Source: Flavobacteriales bacterium
GTDB lineage: Bacteria > Bacteroidota > Bacteroidia > Flavobacteriales > Flavobacteriaceae
Length of the DNA: 33,461 nt
Assembly (NCBI GenBank): GCA_011525015.1
Contig: WTJC01000035.1
Span: 1-33,461 of the forward strand
Direction of reading: 5' to 3'
The notes under the pieces are model-generated. The model saw only the letters and a list, made by a program, of their open reading frames with translations, ran no database searches and was not told the origin of the DNA. Every line of letters starts with the position of its first letter. Within the stretch, counting starts at the first letter, position 1. Below, piece by piece: positions 14,648 through 23,278 of this stretch. The position numbers were made by a program, and so were the translations under genes.

Positions 14648-15820
14648 TTATGAACTGGTGCTAACCCACTGATTTCCTTTTGCGGTTGAAGAGACAACTG
14701 CTTTTACCAGTGCCATTCCTTTTACCCCGTCATCAACTGTTGGAAAATCGAGCTTTTCTTCATCATAGGCTTCACCGAATTTATGCTTGCGCACGGCCAA
14801 GGCATAATTGCGATAAATATTTGCAAAGGCTTCTAAATAGCCTTCGGGGTGTCCTGAAGGCGTCCGAGTATGCAACATGGCCTCTTCAGTTAGGTATCCA
14901 CCACGATCAGTCCCTGTTCTATAAATTTTGTCAGGGTTTCCGTGATCTCTTACCAATAAGCTATTCAAATCTTCTTGTTTCCATTCTAATCCTCCTTGAT
15001 CTCCAAACACTCGAATTTTTAAATTATTCTCTTCTCCATTGGCGACCTGAGAAGCCATTAAGACCCCGTTAGCACCGTTTTCAAAATGCAACAGCACATT
15101 GGCATCATCGTCTAACAACCTTCCTGACATCGTCGGTCTTATTTCTGATAGTACTTCAGTAATTTTTAAACCACTGACGTATTCAGCAAGATGAGCTGCA
15201 TGCGTCCCAATATCTCCAAAACAATTTGAAATTCCTGCTTCATCTGGGTTTGTGCGCCAGGCTGCCTGTTTTTGTCCAGTATCTTCTACTTTTTGAGTTA
15301 ACCAGCCTTGAGGATATTCTACAAGAACTTTGTGTATTTTTCCCAGAGCTCCCTTTTTTACCATGGCTCTAGCCTGTTTGATCATAGGATAAGCACTGTA
15401 GGTATAAGTAACTCCAAAAGGCAAACCTGTTTCTTCAACCTTGGCTTTTAGCGAAACAGCCTCCTCTAAAGTAAAGGCTAAGGGTTTGTCAATGATCACT
15501 GGAAACCCCAGATTTAAGGCCTTAATTGCAGGATCATAATGCGCTACATTAGGGGTCACAATAGCCACAAAATCCATGCGTTCCTCTTCATTTAACTGCG
15601 CTTCACTTTTGAGCATTTCGTCGTAATCGCTATATACACGATGCTCGGGTAAAAATAAATCGTGGCCTGATTTTTTGCTCTTCGCAGCATCTTTATTAAA
15701 GGCTCCACAAACCAATTCGATTTGACCGTCTAAAAAAGCGGCTATTCTATGTACACCTCCAATGAAAGATCCTTCTCCGCCACCGATCATTCCCATTCTA
15801 AGTTTTCTGTGTGAATTCAT
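14648..15820 (-). CDS. Gfo/Idh/MocA-family oxidoreductase
   Basis: This 390-aa cytoplasmic protein has an N-terminal NAD(P)-binding Rossmann domain (GMIGGGEGSFIGGVHR, residues 10-25) and the family's catalytic lysine in D111-K112-P113, where EKP is the usual form. The C-terminal domain carries the D203-IGTH207 segment that contacts substrate. Such enzymes oxidise or reduce sugar and cyclitol carbons, and several start 3-keto-glycoside pathways. It is first in a two-gene unit with the D-aminoacylase-like gene. A ThuA-domain protein, another family linked to 3-keto-sugar metabolism, lies about 4 kb away. The exact substrate cannot be read from sequence. Confidence 0.9.
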   Translation of the reverse strand: MNSHRKLRMGMIGGGEGSFIGGVHRIAAFLDGQIELVCGAFNKDAAKSKKSGHDLFLPEHRVYSDYDEMLKSEAQLNEEERMDFVAIVTPNVAHYDPAIKALNLGFPVIIDKPLAFTLEEAVSLKAKVEETGLPFGVTYTYSAYPMIKQARAMVKKGALGKIHKVLVEYPQGWLTQKVEDTGQKQAAWRTNPDEAGISNCFGDIGTHAAHLAEYVSGLKITEVLSEIRPTMSGRLLDDDANVLLHFENGANGVLMASQVANGEENNLKIRVFGDQGGLEWKQEDLNSLLVRDHGNPDKIYRTGTDRGGYLTEEAMLHTRTPSGHPEGYLEAFANIYRNYALAVRKHKFGEAYDEEKLDFPTVDDGVKGMALVKAVVSSTAKGNQWVSTSS

Positions 15821-15902
15821 GATGTTTAGTTATTGACTTATTGCACTGAATAAGTGAGTTGTACTTAAAAATACAAAAGATTTGTGTCGATTTGTGAAAT
15901 AA

Positions 15903-15932
15903 AAAAATCCGCACTCTCAAGCGCGGATTTTT
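15903..15932 (-). terminator. Bidirectional terminator hairpin
   Basis: AAAAATCCGC (15903-15912) pairs with GCGGATTTTT (15923-15932) across 10 nt, so both strands have a T tail. The only gene ending nearby is the minus-strand ORF at 16078, so it probably stops that transcript before it runs into the Gfo/Idh gene. The rest of 15821-16077 shows nothing else I can identify. Confidence 0.72.
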
Positions 15933-16077
15933 ACCACAAATTCTACTAACAAAACAACATATTTAATCTAAAAAATTAGATCAACATAAAACAAGTATCT
16001 GAAACATCTCAACGAAGACTGTTAAAATGGTTGTGGTTTAAGATACTATACACTCAATATTTTTATAAACACCTTAA

Positions 16078-16344
16078 TTAGTGAAGTTCTAATGTTTTAA
16101 GACTGTTATACCAGTTTTCAGTGTTGTCGTAAAGCATTAAGTTCACAGATCCGGGTGAACCTATTTTTGAAATTCTAAAATTATTTTCCTCTTCTTTGGT
16201 ACCTGGGTAAAACAATAAAAAAATATCATTGCCCAATCGGATGGTTTCAAACTCTCTTCTTCTCAAATAAAAAGGAGTCATTTTTAAATTGGTGGCGAAA
16301 GAAAAAACCTCAGACATTAGGTTTTGTAAATAATCTTTTCTCAT
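16078..16344 (-). CDS. Small hypothetical protein
   Basis: This 88-aa protein is counted from the ATG at 16344 (MRKDYLQNL). Upstream starts at 16383 (ATG) and 16401 (TTG) would add up to 19 residues, and the choice is uncertain. The sequence is mixed, with TPFYLRRREFETIRLGNDIFLLFYPG looking like two beta strands joined by a basic turn. No signal peptide, membrane segment or known motif is visible. A terminator 145 nt downstream supports a real transcript. Function unknown. Confidence 0.45.
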   Translation of the reverse strand: MRKDYLQNLMSEVFSFATNLKMTPFYLRRREFETIRLGNDIFLLFYPGTKEEENNFRISKIGSPGSVNLMLYDNTENWYNSLKTLELH

Positions 16345-16652
16345 ACTTTTTGGTTGTTGGTTATTGATAAGATTTGGGACCATTAAAACAAAAACATCCA
16401 AGGTTTAACTAGCGCATAACAAACTAAAAATGAAAACACCGTCATCATCATTAATCCAGTCATTAGAAAAAGAGACGTTACGAACGGTTTGTTTTTTGAT
16501 TTTTTCATTGAGCAATATTACAATTCTTTTCGATGTAACACAAATATTTTCGATGAAATGCACTATTTTTCGAATTATAACACTTTTGAGTCGTTCAAAA
16601 CCCACTGAAATCAAGAGTTCTGAAGATCTATGATTTTCAAAAAATTAGCCCT

Positions 16653-16660
16653 TATATTTG
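16653..16660 (+). promoter_or_regulatory. -7 element of the kinase/ARH operon promoter
   Basis: TATATTTG matches TAnnTTTG and lies 26 nt before the ATG at 16687. I see no clear -33 TTG at the right spacing. The rest of 16345-16680 is AT-rich, with only overlapping short reading frames that I do not believe are genes. Confidence 0.5.
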
Positions 16661-16686
16661 ATTAATCCATTCTAATCTCTGTGAGC

Positions 16687-17661
16687 ATGTTCACTTATAT
16701 TGACAAAAACACCTCATTCGCAACCATAGAAAAACTCGATGTAGTTCAGAAGGTATTAAGTGAAGGCGAGAACATACTGTCAGCAGAAATTGCTGGCGAG
16801 GGAAATATGAATGTCGTACTGCGAATCACTACAGCAAGAAATTCGTTTATTCTAAAACAATCCAGGCCTTTTGTTCAAAAATATCAAGACATCAATGCTC
16901 CTTTAGAGCGTATACATACCGAGTATAGCTTTTACACCGCTTTAAGTCAGGGAGGCGATCGAGCGTATTTGCCTAAGGTGTTAGGCTACGATCCTGAAAA
17001 CTACATTCTACTTTTATCTGATCTTGGGGCAGCCGCAGACTGTACAAGCGTTTACAAAGACTCCAGCGAAATAAAACAACTGGTTTCTTCTCTATGCGCC
17101 TACGCCAAAGACATTCATCAAACAAAAGCACCCGCTTCTTTTCCTAAAAACCAGGCGCTCAAAACGCTAAATTATCAGCATATTTTTGCCCTTCCTTTTA
17201 TAGAAAACGATTTTGATTTGAATCAAATTCAAGAGGGATTAGCGGAGCTTGCCAAGCCGTTTAAGCACAATCCGAGCCTGCAAAACACCATTGACCAAAT
17301 CGGAAAGCTTTACTTGTCAGATAACGGGAATACTCTAATCCATGGAGATTACTATCCAGGAAGTTGGCTGGCTGTCAATCAAAAGACCTATGTCATTGAT
17401 CCTGAATTTAGTTTTAAAGGGTTTGCTGAATTTGACCTGGGAGTTATGGGAGCTCATTTTATCATAGCCTCTTCCTCAATAGAAGACCTCTCAACTATTA
17501 TCGCGCACTATAATACATCCATTGATGAGCAACTAATGCGCAAAATCGCAGGAATAGAAATAAGCAGAAGACTGATAGGATTAGCGCAGTTACCATTAGA
17601 ACGAACCCTGCAAGAAAAAAAAGAATTACTAGATATCGCCTATGAGCTTATTACAGCATAA
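16687..17661 (+). CDS. Phosphotransferase (APH / methylthioribose-kinase-like)
   Basis: This 324-aa protein has the aminoglycoside-phosphotransferase kinase fold. The N-lobe has a glycine-containing nucleotide loop, AGEGNMNVVLRI, and the ATP-binding lysine in FILKQSRPFVQKY. The C-lobe has the catalytic HGD (219-221, in LIHGDYYPGSW) and the Mg-binding D238 in VIDPEFSFKG. The IDPEF and the KQSRP..KY segments are closest to methylthioribose kinases, but a full salvage pathway is not nearby, so I do not name it mtnK. A GTG two codons upstream (16681) is an alternative start. Its end overlaps the ADP-ribosylglycohydrolase gene by 20 nt, suggesting that it phosphorylates a sugar released by that enzyme. 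Confidence 0.85.
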   Translation: MFTYIDKNTSFATIEKLDVVQKVLSEGENILSAEIAGEGNMNVVLRITTARNSFILKQSRPFVQKYQDINAPLERIHTEYSFYTALSQGGDRAYLPKVLGYDPENYILLLSDLGAAADCTSVYKDSSEIKQLVSSLCAYAKDIHQTKAPASFPKNQALKTLNYQHIFALPFIENDFDLNQIQEGLAELAKPFKHNPSLQNTIDQIGKLYLSDNGNTLIHGDYYPGSWLAVNQKTYVIDPEFSFKGFAEFDLGVMGAHFIIASSSIEDLSTIIAHYNTSIDEQLMRKIAGIEISRRLIGLAQLPLERTLQEKKELLDIAYELITA

Positions 17662-18931
17662 AAACTTCATCTTCAGTATAGGAATACTTCTACTGCTTTC
17701 GTGTAAAGAAACTAACGAGAGTCAACAACTCATTCCAGAACCGACTGCCGTCGAGAAAGAAATCAGCACTTCACCGCTAAGTTATGATCAAATCCTTGGT
17801 GCTCTTGTGGGCTCGGCTATTGGTGATGCAATGGGGGCAAGCACAGAAATGTGGAACAGAGAAGACATATATAAAACCTATGGTTATATCAGCACCTTAA
17901 CCCCTGCCATACGCGTTCAATCTCCGGAAGGCACTTGGGATCACAACCTACCTGCAGGTTCGAGTACAGACGACACCAGATGGAAGCTTCTAATGCTAAA
18001 CTATTTTGAAAATTTCCAACCCAACCCAGTTAATTTTTCGACCTTCATAAACGGTTATTATGAAAAAAGTCTAGACCTGCTCAAGCAAAAAAGTTACAGC
18101 AGTTCTATTGATGCCATCGAACACCCTATCGAGCAAATCGATTGGATTAAAGAGTGGGCCCGAGTAAGTCGCGCTTATCTAAAAGGCCCAGAAGAATATA
18201 TGCTTGCCAAAGATCGCTTCTACGGAGGTGAGATGTCATGCGCGGGAATGTTATACAGTTCGACATTAGCCATGATTTCAAATGATGCAGAAGAGGCCTA
18301 CATTAAAGCCTATCAGCACGCCCTGTTTGATCAAGGCTATGCCAAAGACATCAGCGGGCTCGTTTCAAGCTTGTCGTTTAATTCCTTTAGAATTCAGAGC
18401 TCAGACAGCTTATTAAACAGCCTTTATCGCATCGACCCGATGCGATTTCAAGATTCTCGACTGGTAGGTCGAATCGCTCAAGATATTCTGCTCAATACAC
18501 AGAACAATGCTCGTGACGCCAAACTTCAAAATCTCCCTTTAACCAAGAGCTCAGCTTATCAATCGCTAATAAACTCCTTTCCAAAAAATTATCCGCATGA
18601 GATAAAAGACTGGCACATACAACATCAGATGTATAGCTTTCTCGATAAGAATCAAAGAGCAATAGCATTTCACGCCGCAGAAATTTGGCAGATATTAATA
18701 GCGAGCCTGGCCTTTGCAGATGGAGATTTTAATAAAGGTGTAGAATTTGCGGTTAATTACGGAAGAGATAACGATACCGTAGCAGCCATTACAGGATTTG
18801 TTTTAGGCGCACAGGTCGGATTTGAGCGTCTAGATGAGTCATTGAAACAACAGGTGCTCGATACGCATAAAAATGTTCTTGGCATCGACTTAGAAGCCAT
18901 GGCCAAGCGCTATGTAGAACTTTTGAAATAA
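17642..18931 (+). CDS. Lipoprotein ADP-ribosylglycohydrolase-family enzyme
   Basis: This 429-aa protein has a lipoprotein signal (LLLLSC, C21) and so acts in the periplasm or at the outer membrane. The catalytic domain spans about 46-429. It has the family's dinuclear Mg signatures: GSAIGDAMGASTE (57-69), STDDTR (108-113) and a C-terminal GRDNDTVAA with D376 and D378. Family members cleave N-glycosidic bonds of ADP-ribose adducts or nucleoside-like compounds. Most are cytoplasmic, so an exported one probably acts on an external N-glycoside. The overlap with the upstream kinase gene indicates coupled translation. It converges with the creatininase-family gene with only 2 nt between stops. Confidence 0.88.
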   Translation: MSLLQHKNFIFSIGILLLLSCKETNESQQLIPEPTAVEKEISTSPLSYDQILGALVGSAIGDAMGASTEMWNREDIYKTYGYISTLTPAIRVQSPEGTWDHNLPAGSSTDDTRWKLLMLNYFENFQPNPVNFSTFINGYYEKSLDLLKQKSYSSSIDAIEHPIEQIDWIKEWARVSRAYLKGPEEYMLAKDRFYGGEMSCAGMLYSSTLAMISNDAEEAYIKAYQHALFDQGYAKDISGLVSSLSFNSFRIQSSDSLLNSLYRIDPMRFQDSRLVGRIAQDILLNTQNNARDAKLQNLPLTKSSAYQSLINSFPKNYPHEIKDWHIQHQMYSFLDKNQRAIAFHAAEIWQILIASLAFADGDFNKGVEFAVNYGRDNDTVAAITGFVLGAQVGFERLDESLKQQVLDTHKNVLGIDLEAMAKRYVELLK

Positions 18932-18933
18932 GC

Positions 18934-19701
18934 CTAATCCGTATACTGATCATCAAGGTCTAAAGCACCAACTTCAGCATAAAAACCAGCAAGTTTTTTG
19001 GTGAGTGCTGTAAACATTTGAGAACCTTTTTCTACCGTCGATTTTGAAGGATCACCTACCCCTGTGTCTTCGGTTACCTGAGACCATTTGCGCTCTGACC
19101 ACGCCCAAGATGAAGAAATAGCCTGAACACGATGCTTTTTTGCTTTTCCGCTCCCCCATTTACTGGAGTCAAGAATTAAATCAGCATGTAAATGAAGCAT
19201 CAAACTGGTCTCCATCTCATCTGCATGATCACCCGGATTTTCAAAATACAAGCTCTTATCAGGAACCTGAAACCAATTGCATAAGCTCAAAAACATTTCA
19301 GGGAATTCATATCCCAACTCTCTCAGCAAGGGCTTAAAATTATTTCCGCCATGTCCGTTTAAAAGAATGAGTTTTTTTAAACCTTGGCGATTTAAGACGG
19401 TAATTAAATCCTTCAGTACAATGAGCTGTGTGCTCGGATTTAGATTCATATCCAAATAGATGTCTGACTGCCCTGTATTGACTCCGAATGGAATGTTGGG
19501 CAAGACAACGAGATTGACCGCATTCTCCCAAGCTAATCGAGCAGACTCCGCCGCAATAGCTTCTACTTGATAATTATCTGTGCCGTATGGCAGGTGAAAG
19601 TTATGGGCCTCAGTAGCTCCCCAAGGCAGAATAGCCAATTCATATCTATGCTGCTGAAGAAATTCAAAGTTGGTTTCAGAAAGTATATAGGGGCGAATCA
19701 C
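18934..19701 (-). CDS. Creatininase-family amidohydrolase
   Basis: This 255-aa protein has the family's metal-site motifs: E31-A-H33 in LPWGATEAHNFHLPYGTD with D42, H117 in LLNGHGGNN, and E162 in GDHADEMETS. A conserved glycine-rich stretch, TGVGDPSKSTVEKG, lies near the C-terminus. Members open cyclic amides (creatinine) or hydrolyse other C-N bonds using Mn or Zn. No signal peptide is present, so it is cytoplasmic. It is the last gene of the five-gene malonate operon, 8 nt after the ThuA gene. Its link to malonate is a clue that the pathway substrate contains an amide. Confidence 0.9.
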   Translation of the reverse strand: MIRPYILSETNFEFLQQHRYELAILPWGATEAHNFHLPYGTDNYQVEAIAAESARLAWENAVNLVVLPNIPFGVNTGQSDIYLDMNLNPSTQLIVLKDLITVLNRQGLKKLILLNGHGGNNFKPLLRELGYEFPEMFLSLCNWFQVPDKSLYFENPGDHADEMETSLMLHLHADLILDSSKWGSGKAKKHRVQAISSSWAWSERKWSQVTEDTGVGDPSKSTVEKGSQMFTALTKKLAGFYAEVGALDLDDQYTD

Positions 19702-19709
19702 AACAACCT

Positions 19710-20522
19710 CTAATATTTAGGAGTCACCCAAGATTCCATAGGCAAATACTTGCTTGCACTCGCCCATTGAATACCTCTTTTGATTATCGTCATTCCCGAA
19801 GGTTGATCGATGACGTGCGCTAAATTATGCCCTAATGAAGTGTAAAATATTCGGCCTTTACCATAGGATTTTTTCCAAATAACGGGCATTGTACATCCGT
19901 TAATCCAAGGGTCGTGTTCTCCGTTAAAACGAGTTGTGGCCAAAACATTGCAATTGGGATCTATGTGCATATAATACTGCTCAGAGGTCATTTCAAAGTC
20001 ACTCAAGCCTCTTGTAATAGGGTCGTCATTAGAACTTATCGATACTTTATAGTCGATATTTCCACCAGGGTGTGCCACCCATTGACCGCCAACCATGTAT
20101 TGGTACTCGGTGTTTACACGAAATGCATCACCCATACCTCCGTGCCAACCAGCCATACCTGTTCCGTTTTCTTTAACGGCTGTGAGCAATCCTTTTTCTT
20201 GTTCTCGGGTAATTTCTGACATGGTGAAAATTTGAATCACCAAATCGATTTCTTTCATCAAAGACTCGTCAGTATAACAATCGAGATTGTCAAACAATAA
20301 AACCTCAGCACCTTCTTCTTTTAACCAAGGGGTCATATAATCTCTAAATTTTTTGGGCTCGTGACCATCCCATCCACCATAAGTGAAAAGAATTTTACGT
20401 CCTTCTAAACTTGGAAGCACAGGTTGAGTCAATAAATCTACACTCGCTTTAACTGAAGTTGTACTCGATAGCAAGGCAGACGCCCCTGCGATCTTACCTA
20501 TAAATTTTCGTCTTGAATTCAT
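19710..20522 (-). CDS. Exported ThuA-domain protein with Tat-type signal
   Basis: This 270-aa protein begins MNSRRKFIGKIAGASALL, a twin-arginine signal, so it should be exported folded. The ThuA (class I amidotransferase-like) domain follows: KILFTYGGWDGHEP near 43-56, VIQIFTMSEITREQEKGL, GTGMAGWHGGMGDAF with the conserved W-H-G-G, and YGKGRIFYTSLGHNLAH near the end. ThuA proteins are tied to disaccharide and 3-keto-sugar use, though few are biochemically characterised. It follows madM by 12 nt and precedes the creatininase-family gene by 8 nt, all in one operon. Confidence 0.88.
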   Translation of the reverse strand: MNSRRKFIGKIAGASALLSSTTSVKASVDLLTQPVLPSLEGRKILFTYGGWDGHEPKKFRDYMTPWLKEEGAEVLLFDNLDCYTDESLMKEIDLVIQIFTMSEITREQEKGLLTAVKENGTGMAGWHGGMGDAFRVNTEYQYMVGGQWVAHPGGNIDYKVSISSNDDPITRGLSDFEMTSEQYYMHIDPNCNVLATTRFNGEHDPWINGCTMPVIWKKSYGKGRIFYTSLGHNLAHVIDQPSGMTIIKRGIQWASASKYLPMESWVTPKY

Positions 20523-20534
20523 TGTTGTTGTTCT

Positions 20535-21278
20535 TTAAAAAAACCATGTTAATGTAATAAATAATATCGATGGACATAAAAGGCAGCCTAATCCGGTATA
20601 AAATGTAGCCGTAAATGCGCCATAGGGCACAAGCTTTGGGTTGGTTGCAGCCAATCCAGCCGTCACCCCACTTGTAGTTCCAATGAGCCCTCCAAATACT
20701 AAAGCCGTTTTGGCATTATCTAACTTCATATATTTTGCCAAAAGAGGAGTGCCAACTGTAGCAACAATAGTTTTTACAACCCCCGCAGCTATTGAAATGG
20801 CAATAACATCAGAACTGACGCCCAATGCAGACCCTGTAACAGGGCCTACGATATAGGTGCAAGCTCCGGCACCTATGGTTGCCATGCTCTTAACATCGGT
20901 ATAACCCATAAAATAAGCCATAATAGCGCCAACATAAAATGTGACAATCACTCCTGCAAAAAGCGCCACTACTCCTGCGGCACCTGCAGCTTTAATTTTT
21001 GAAAGTTGTGCTCCCATAGCGGTAGCCACTACCGTAAAGTCTCTAAACATTGAACTGCCTAAAATTGCTAAACCCGCAAAGAGCGGATAGTCTGCTAATC
21101 CTTTTTCTCCACCGAAAAAAGCCAACACCAGTGCAGATAAAACAGCAATAGCAACTCCTGGAATCCTTCCTTTAAAAAGGTATTTAGAAACAGCATATGA
21201 AAAATAAATGAGCAATCCCACCAACAAAAAGGCGAAGATCAAACCGTTTTTTGCCAATAATTGATCAAATACTTCCAT
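20535..21278 (-). CDS. madM: Malonate transporter subunit MadM
   Basis: This 247-aa integral membrane protein reads as MadM throughout: hydrophobic helices, with LFAGLAILGSSMFRDFTVVATAMGAQ, TIGAGACTYIVGPVTGSALG and ALVFGGLIGTTSGVTAGLAATNP. With MadL it forms a sodium-dependent malonate importer, known from Malonomonas. I chose the ATG at 21278 (MEVFDQLLAKNGLIFAF), giving the family's usual N-terminus and a 14-nt overlap with madL. The ORF itself is open further upstream. Confidence 0.9.
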   Translation of the reverse strand: MEVFDQLLAKNGLIFAFLLVGLLIYFSYAVSKYLFKGRIPGVAIAVLSALVLAFFGGEKGLADYPLFAGLAILGSSMFRDFTVVATAMGAQLSKIKAAGAAGVVALFAGVIVTFYVGAIMAYFMGYTDVKSMATIGAGACTYIVGPVTGSALGVSSDVIAISIAAGVVKTIVATVGTPLLAKYMKLDNAKTALVFGGLIGTTSGVTAGLAATNPKLVPYGAFTATFYTGLGCLLCPSILFITLTWFF

Positions 21279-21651
21279 CTTCCTCAATGTGTTCAGGGGC
21301 AGCCCCAATTTTAGCAATTAAAGGAACCAAAATAAATCCCACCAGCGTAGTCAATCCTCCAGCGGCAATAGCTAACCATCCCGCAGAATAAGCCGCTTTT
21401 GCATTTAAGCTTGCAGCCATAGCGATAATTACTGGAATGTACATCGCACTCCAAAATGTAATACCTGTGATTTCTTTTTCGTCAATCCATTGTTTTTTTC
21501 GCATATAGCCGCTGAGTACAATAAGCAGTAGCATGGCAAAACCTACACCACCAACATCATTACTGAGGTTGATGAGTCTTCCCAAACCCAGCCCTAAAAG
21601 CTTTCCTACTAAAAAACAAAAGGCCAATAATCCTACGCCGTAAATTTTCAT
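21265..21651 (-). CDS. madL: Malonate transporter subunit MadL
   Basis: This is a 128-aa membrane protein, the small subunit of the MadLM malonate carrier. It has about four helices and the family segments MKIYGVGLLAFCFLVGKLLG, NDVGGVGFAMLLLI and ITGITFWSAMYIPVIIAMAASLN. It starts 3 nt after the malonyl-CoA-synthetase-like gene stops and overlaps madM, so the three are surely co-translated. Uptake followed by CoA activation is the expected logic. Confidence 0.9.
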   Translation of the reverse strand: MKIYGVGLLAFCFLVGKLLGLGLGRLINLSNDVGGVGFAMLLLIVLSGYMRKKQWIDEKEITGITFWSAMYIPVIIAMAASLNAKAAYSAGWLAIAAGGLTTLVGFILVPLIAKIGAAPEHIEEDGSI

Positions 21652-21654
21652 TTC

Positions 21655-23151
21655 TTAAGAGATTTGATCTTTTATAATTTGTTTCAATACGTTCTTGGTC
21701 ACCTTACCTAATACATTACGGGGCAAATCCTCCTGAAAAATATAATGTCTCGGTAATTTATACGATGGTATTCGAGTCCTTAACCAAGCATCAAGTGCAC
21801 TCAAATCTATTTCAGTTTCTCCTTCTACGATTAAACTCGCGGCTATAAGTTCACCCCACTCATCATCTGGAATTCCAACTACAGCACACTCATTGATTCC
21901 CTGATATTTTCGAAGCACTTCTTCAATCTCCAAGGCCGAAATTTTATATCCTCCAGATTTGATGATATCTACTGAATTTCTTCCCAAAATGCGATAATAG
22001 CCCTTGTCAAAAACAGCCATATCGCCTGTCTTGAACCATCCGTCTTTGGTAAATCCTTTTACGGTAGCCTCTTTTTTGTTCCAGTATCTAGAAAAGACAT
22101 TTAATCCTTTGACTAAGATCTCTCCTTGAGCTGCGGGTGCTACCTCTTCACCATCTTCCTGAACAATTTTAACAGAAACTCCAGGTAAAGCCTGCCCGAT
22201 ATGTCCTGGTCTTCGTTCTCCATCATAAGGGTTGCTAATGGCCATTCCGATTTCGGTCATTCCATAACGCTCAAGCAAGATGTGTGAACTGATTTTTTTC
22301 CACTTCTCTAGCACAGAAACAGGCAAGGCAGCCGAACCAGAGACCATAAGACGAAACTGCTTTAAAACAGCACTTATACCTTCTTGTTCCTTAGAGGATA
22401 ATTCTTCATAAAAAGCAATCAGTTTAAAATAAATGGTAGGCACAGCCATAAACACATTGATCTTTCCACTCAAAAAAGCAGAAAAAACATTCTTTGGCGT
22501 AAATCGCTCCACAAAAACCACTTCGGCTCCAATATATAAGGGGCACAGCATGGCATTTACAATTCCGTGAATATGATGTAAGGGTAATACGTTGAGTATA
22601 GTATCATTTTTCGACCATTTCCAAGCCTCTATAAGCGCATTGATTTGCGCATTTAAGTTGGAGTGTGATAAAACGACTCCCTTTGGATTTCCAGTAGTAC
22701 CACTGGTGTAAAGAATTAAGGCGTCCTCGTCTAAATGCAACTCAGGTAGCTCACAAGGCTCAGCATTTAAACGGGCTACATGCGTCATTGGTATGTCTTG
22801 ATGAAGCCCTTCAAGCTCTTGAATTGTGGCCTTAAAATCAGCGCCGTAAATCACATGAGATGCGGTAGTGTCACTTAATACATAACTCAATGATGGAACG
22901 GGATGCTTGACACATAAAGGAACAGCAATTCCACCTGCCCGCCAAATACCCCATTGAATTGAAACATAATCAAAACCTGGGTTCACCAGATAGGCAATCC
23001 GAGCTCCATTTAAATGGGATTGACCATTCAACAAAAAAGAAGCGATAGAATGAGAGCGACTTAATAAATCACTATAGATAAATACCTCATCTTCAAATCG
23101 CACACAAATGCGCTCCAGGTAGTTTTGAGCGTTACGCAGTAATGGAATCAT
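21655..23151 (-). CDS. Malonyl-CoA synthetase-like acyl-CoA ligase (MatB/ACSF3 type)
   Basis: This 498-aa ANL-superfamily enzyme would activate malonate with ATP and CoA. It has the P-loop YTSGTTGNPKG (148-158), LPLHHIHGIVNAMLCPLYIGA, ERYGMTEIGMAISNP, the hinge region KSGGYKISALEIEEVL and the catalytic lysine K483 in PRNVLGK. The histidine-rich LPLHHxHG and the RYGMTEIGMAxSNP stretches are the ones seen in MatB and human ACSF3, both malonyl-CoA synthetases. Position directly before madL and madM makes malonate the likely substrate. It is the first gene of the five-gene minus-strand operon. Malonyl-CoA would feed fatty acid synthesis or be decarboxylated. No malonyl-CoA decarboxylase is in the window. 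Confidence 0.87.
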   Translation of the reverse strand: MIPLLRNAQNYLERICVRFEDEVFIYSDLLSRSHSIASFLLNGQSHLNGARIAYLVNPGFDYVSIQWGIWRAGGIAVPLCVKHPVPSLSYVLSDTTASHVIYGADFKATIQELEGLHQDIPMTHVARLNAEPCELPELHLDEDALILYTSGTTGNPKGVVLSHSNLNAQINALIEAWKWSKNDTILNVLPLHHIHGIVNAMLCPLYIGAEVVFVERFTPKNVFSAFLSGKINVFMAVPTIYFKLIAFYEELSSKEQEGISAVLKQFRLMVSGSAALPVSVLEKWKKISSHILLERYGMTEIGMAISNPYDGERRPGHIGQALPGVSVKIVQEDGEEVAPAAQGEILVKGLNVFSRYWNKKEATVKGFTKDGWFKTGDMAVFDKGYYRILGRNSVDIIKSGGYKISALEIEEVLRKYQGINECAVVGIPDDEWGELIAASLIVEGETEIDLSALDAWLRTRIPSYKLPRHYIFQEDLPRNVLGKVTKNVLKQIIKDQIS

Positions 23152-23192
23152 TTATTGAGTTAGTTAGTCGGTAGAAATTAAGCATAAATTTC

Positions 23193-23224
23193 TTGACAAT
23201 ACAAAAATCATACGCCTATATTTT
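23193..23224 (+). promoter_or_regulatory. Probable promoter of the SemiSWEET gene
   Basis: TTGACA (23193-23198), an 18-nt spacer and TATATTTT (23217-23224) resemble a Bacteroidota promoter with one mismatch in the -7 box. The leader would be about 48 nt. An AAGGAG at 23230-23235 is too far from the ATG at 23279 to act as its ribosome binding site. The minus-strand malonate operon must start from the same 127-bp region. Confidence 0.45.
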
Positions 23225-23278
23225 TATCAAAGGAGAATATCCGATATTTGAAAGACGAACCCCTGATCTTATTTAGAC

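Noticed and set aside
16405-16633. Overlapping short frames on both strands upstream of the kinase gene
   Set aside because: They mirror each other in AT-rich sequence, show no motif or credible signal peptide, and one runs close to the promoter region of the kinase operon.
16687-17661. Aminoglycoside resistance enzyme
   Set aside because: The KQSRP..KY and IDPEF motifs resemble methylthioribose kinase, and coupling to a glycohydrolase gene indicates a metabolic kinase.
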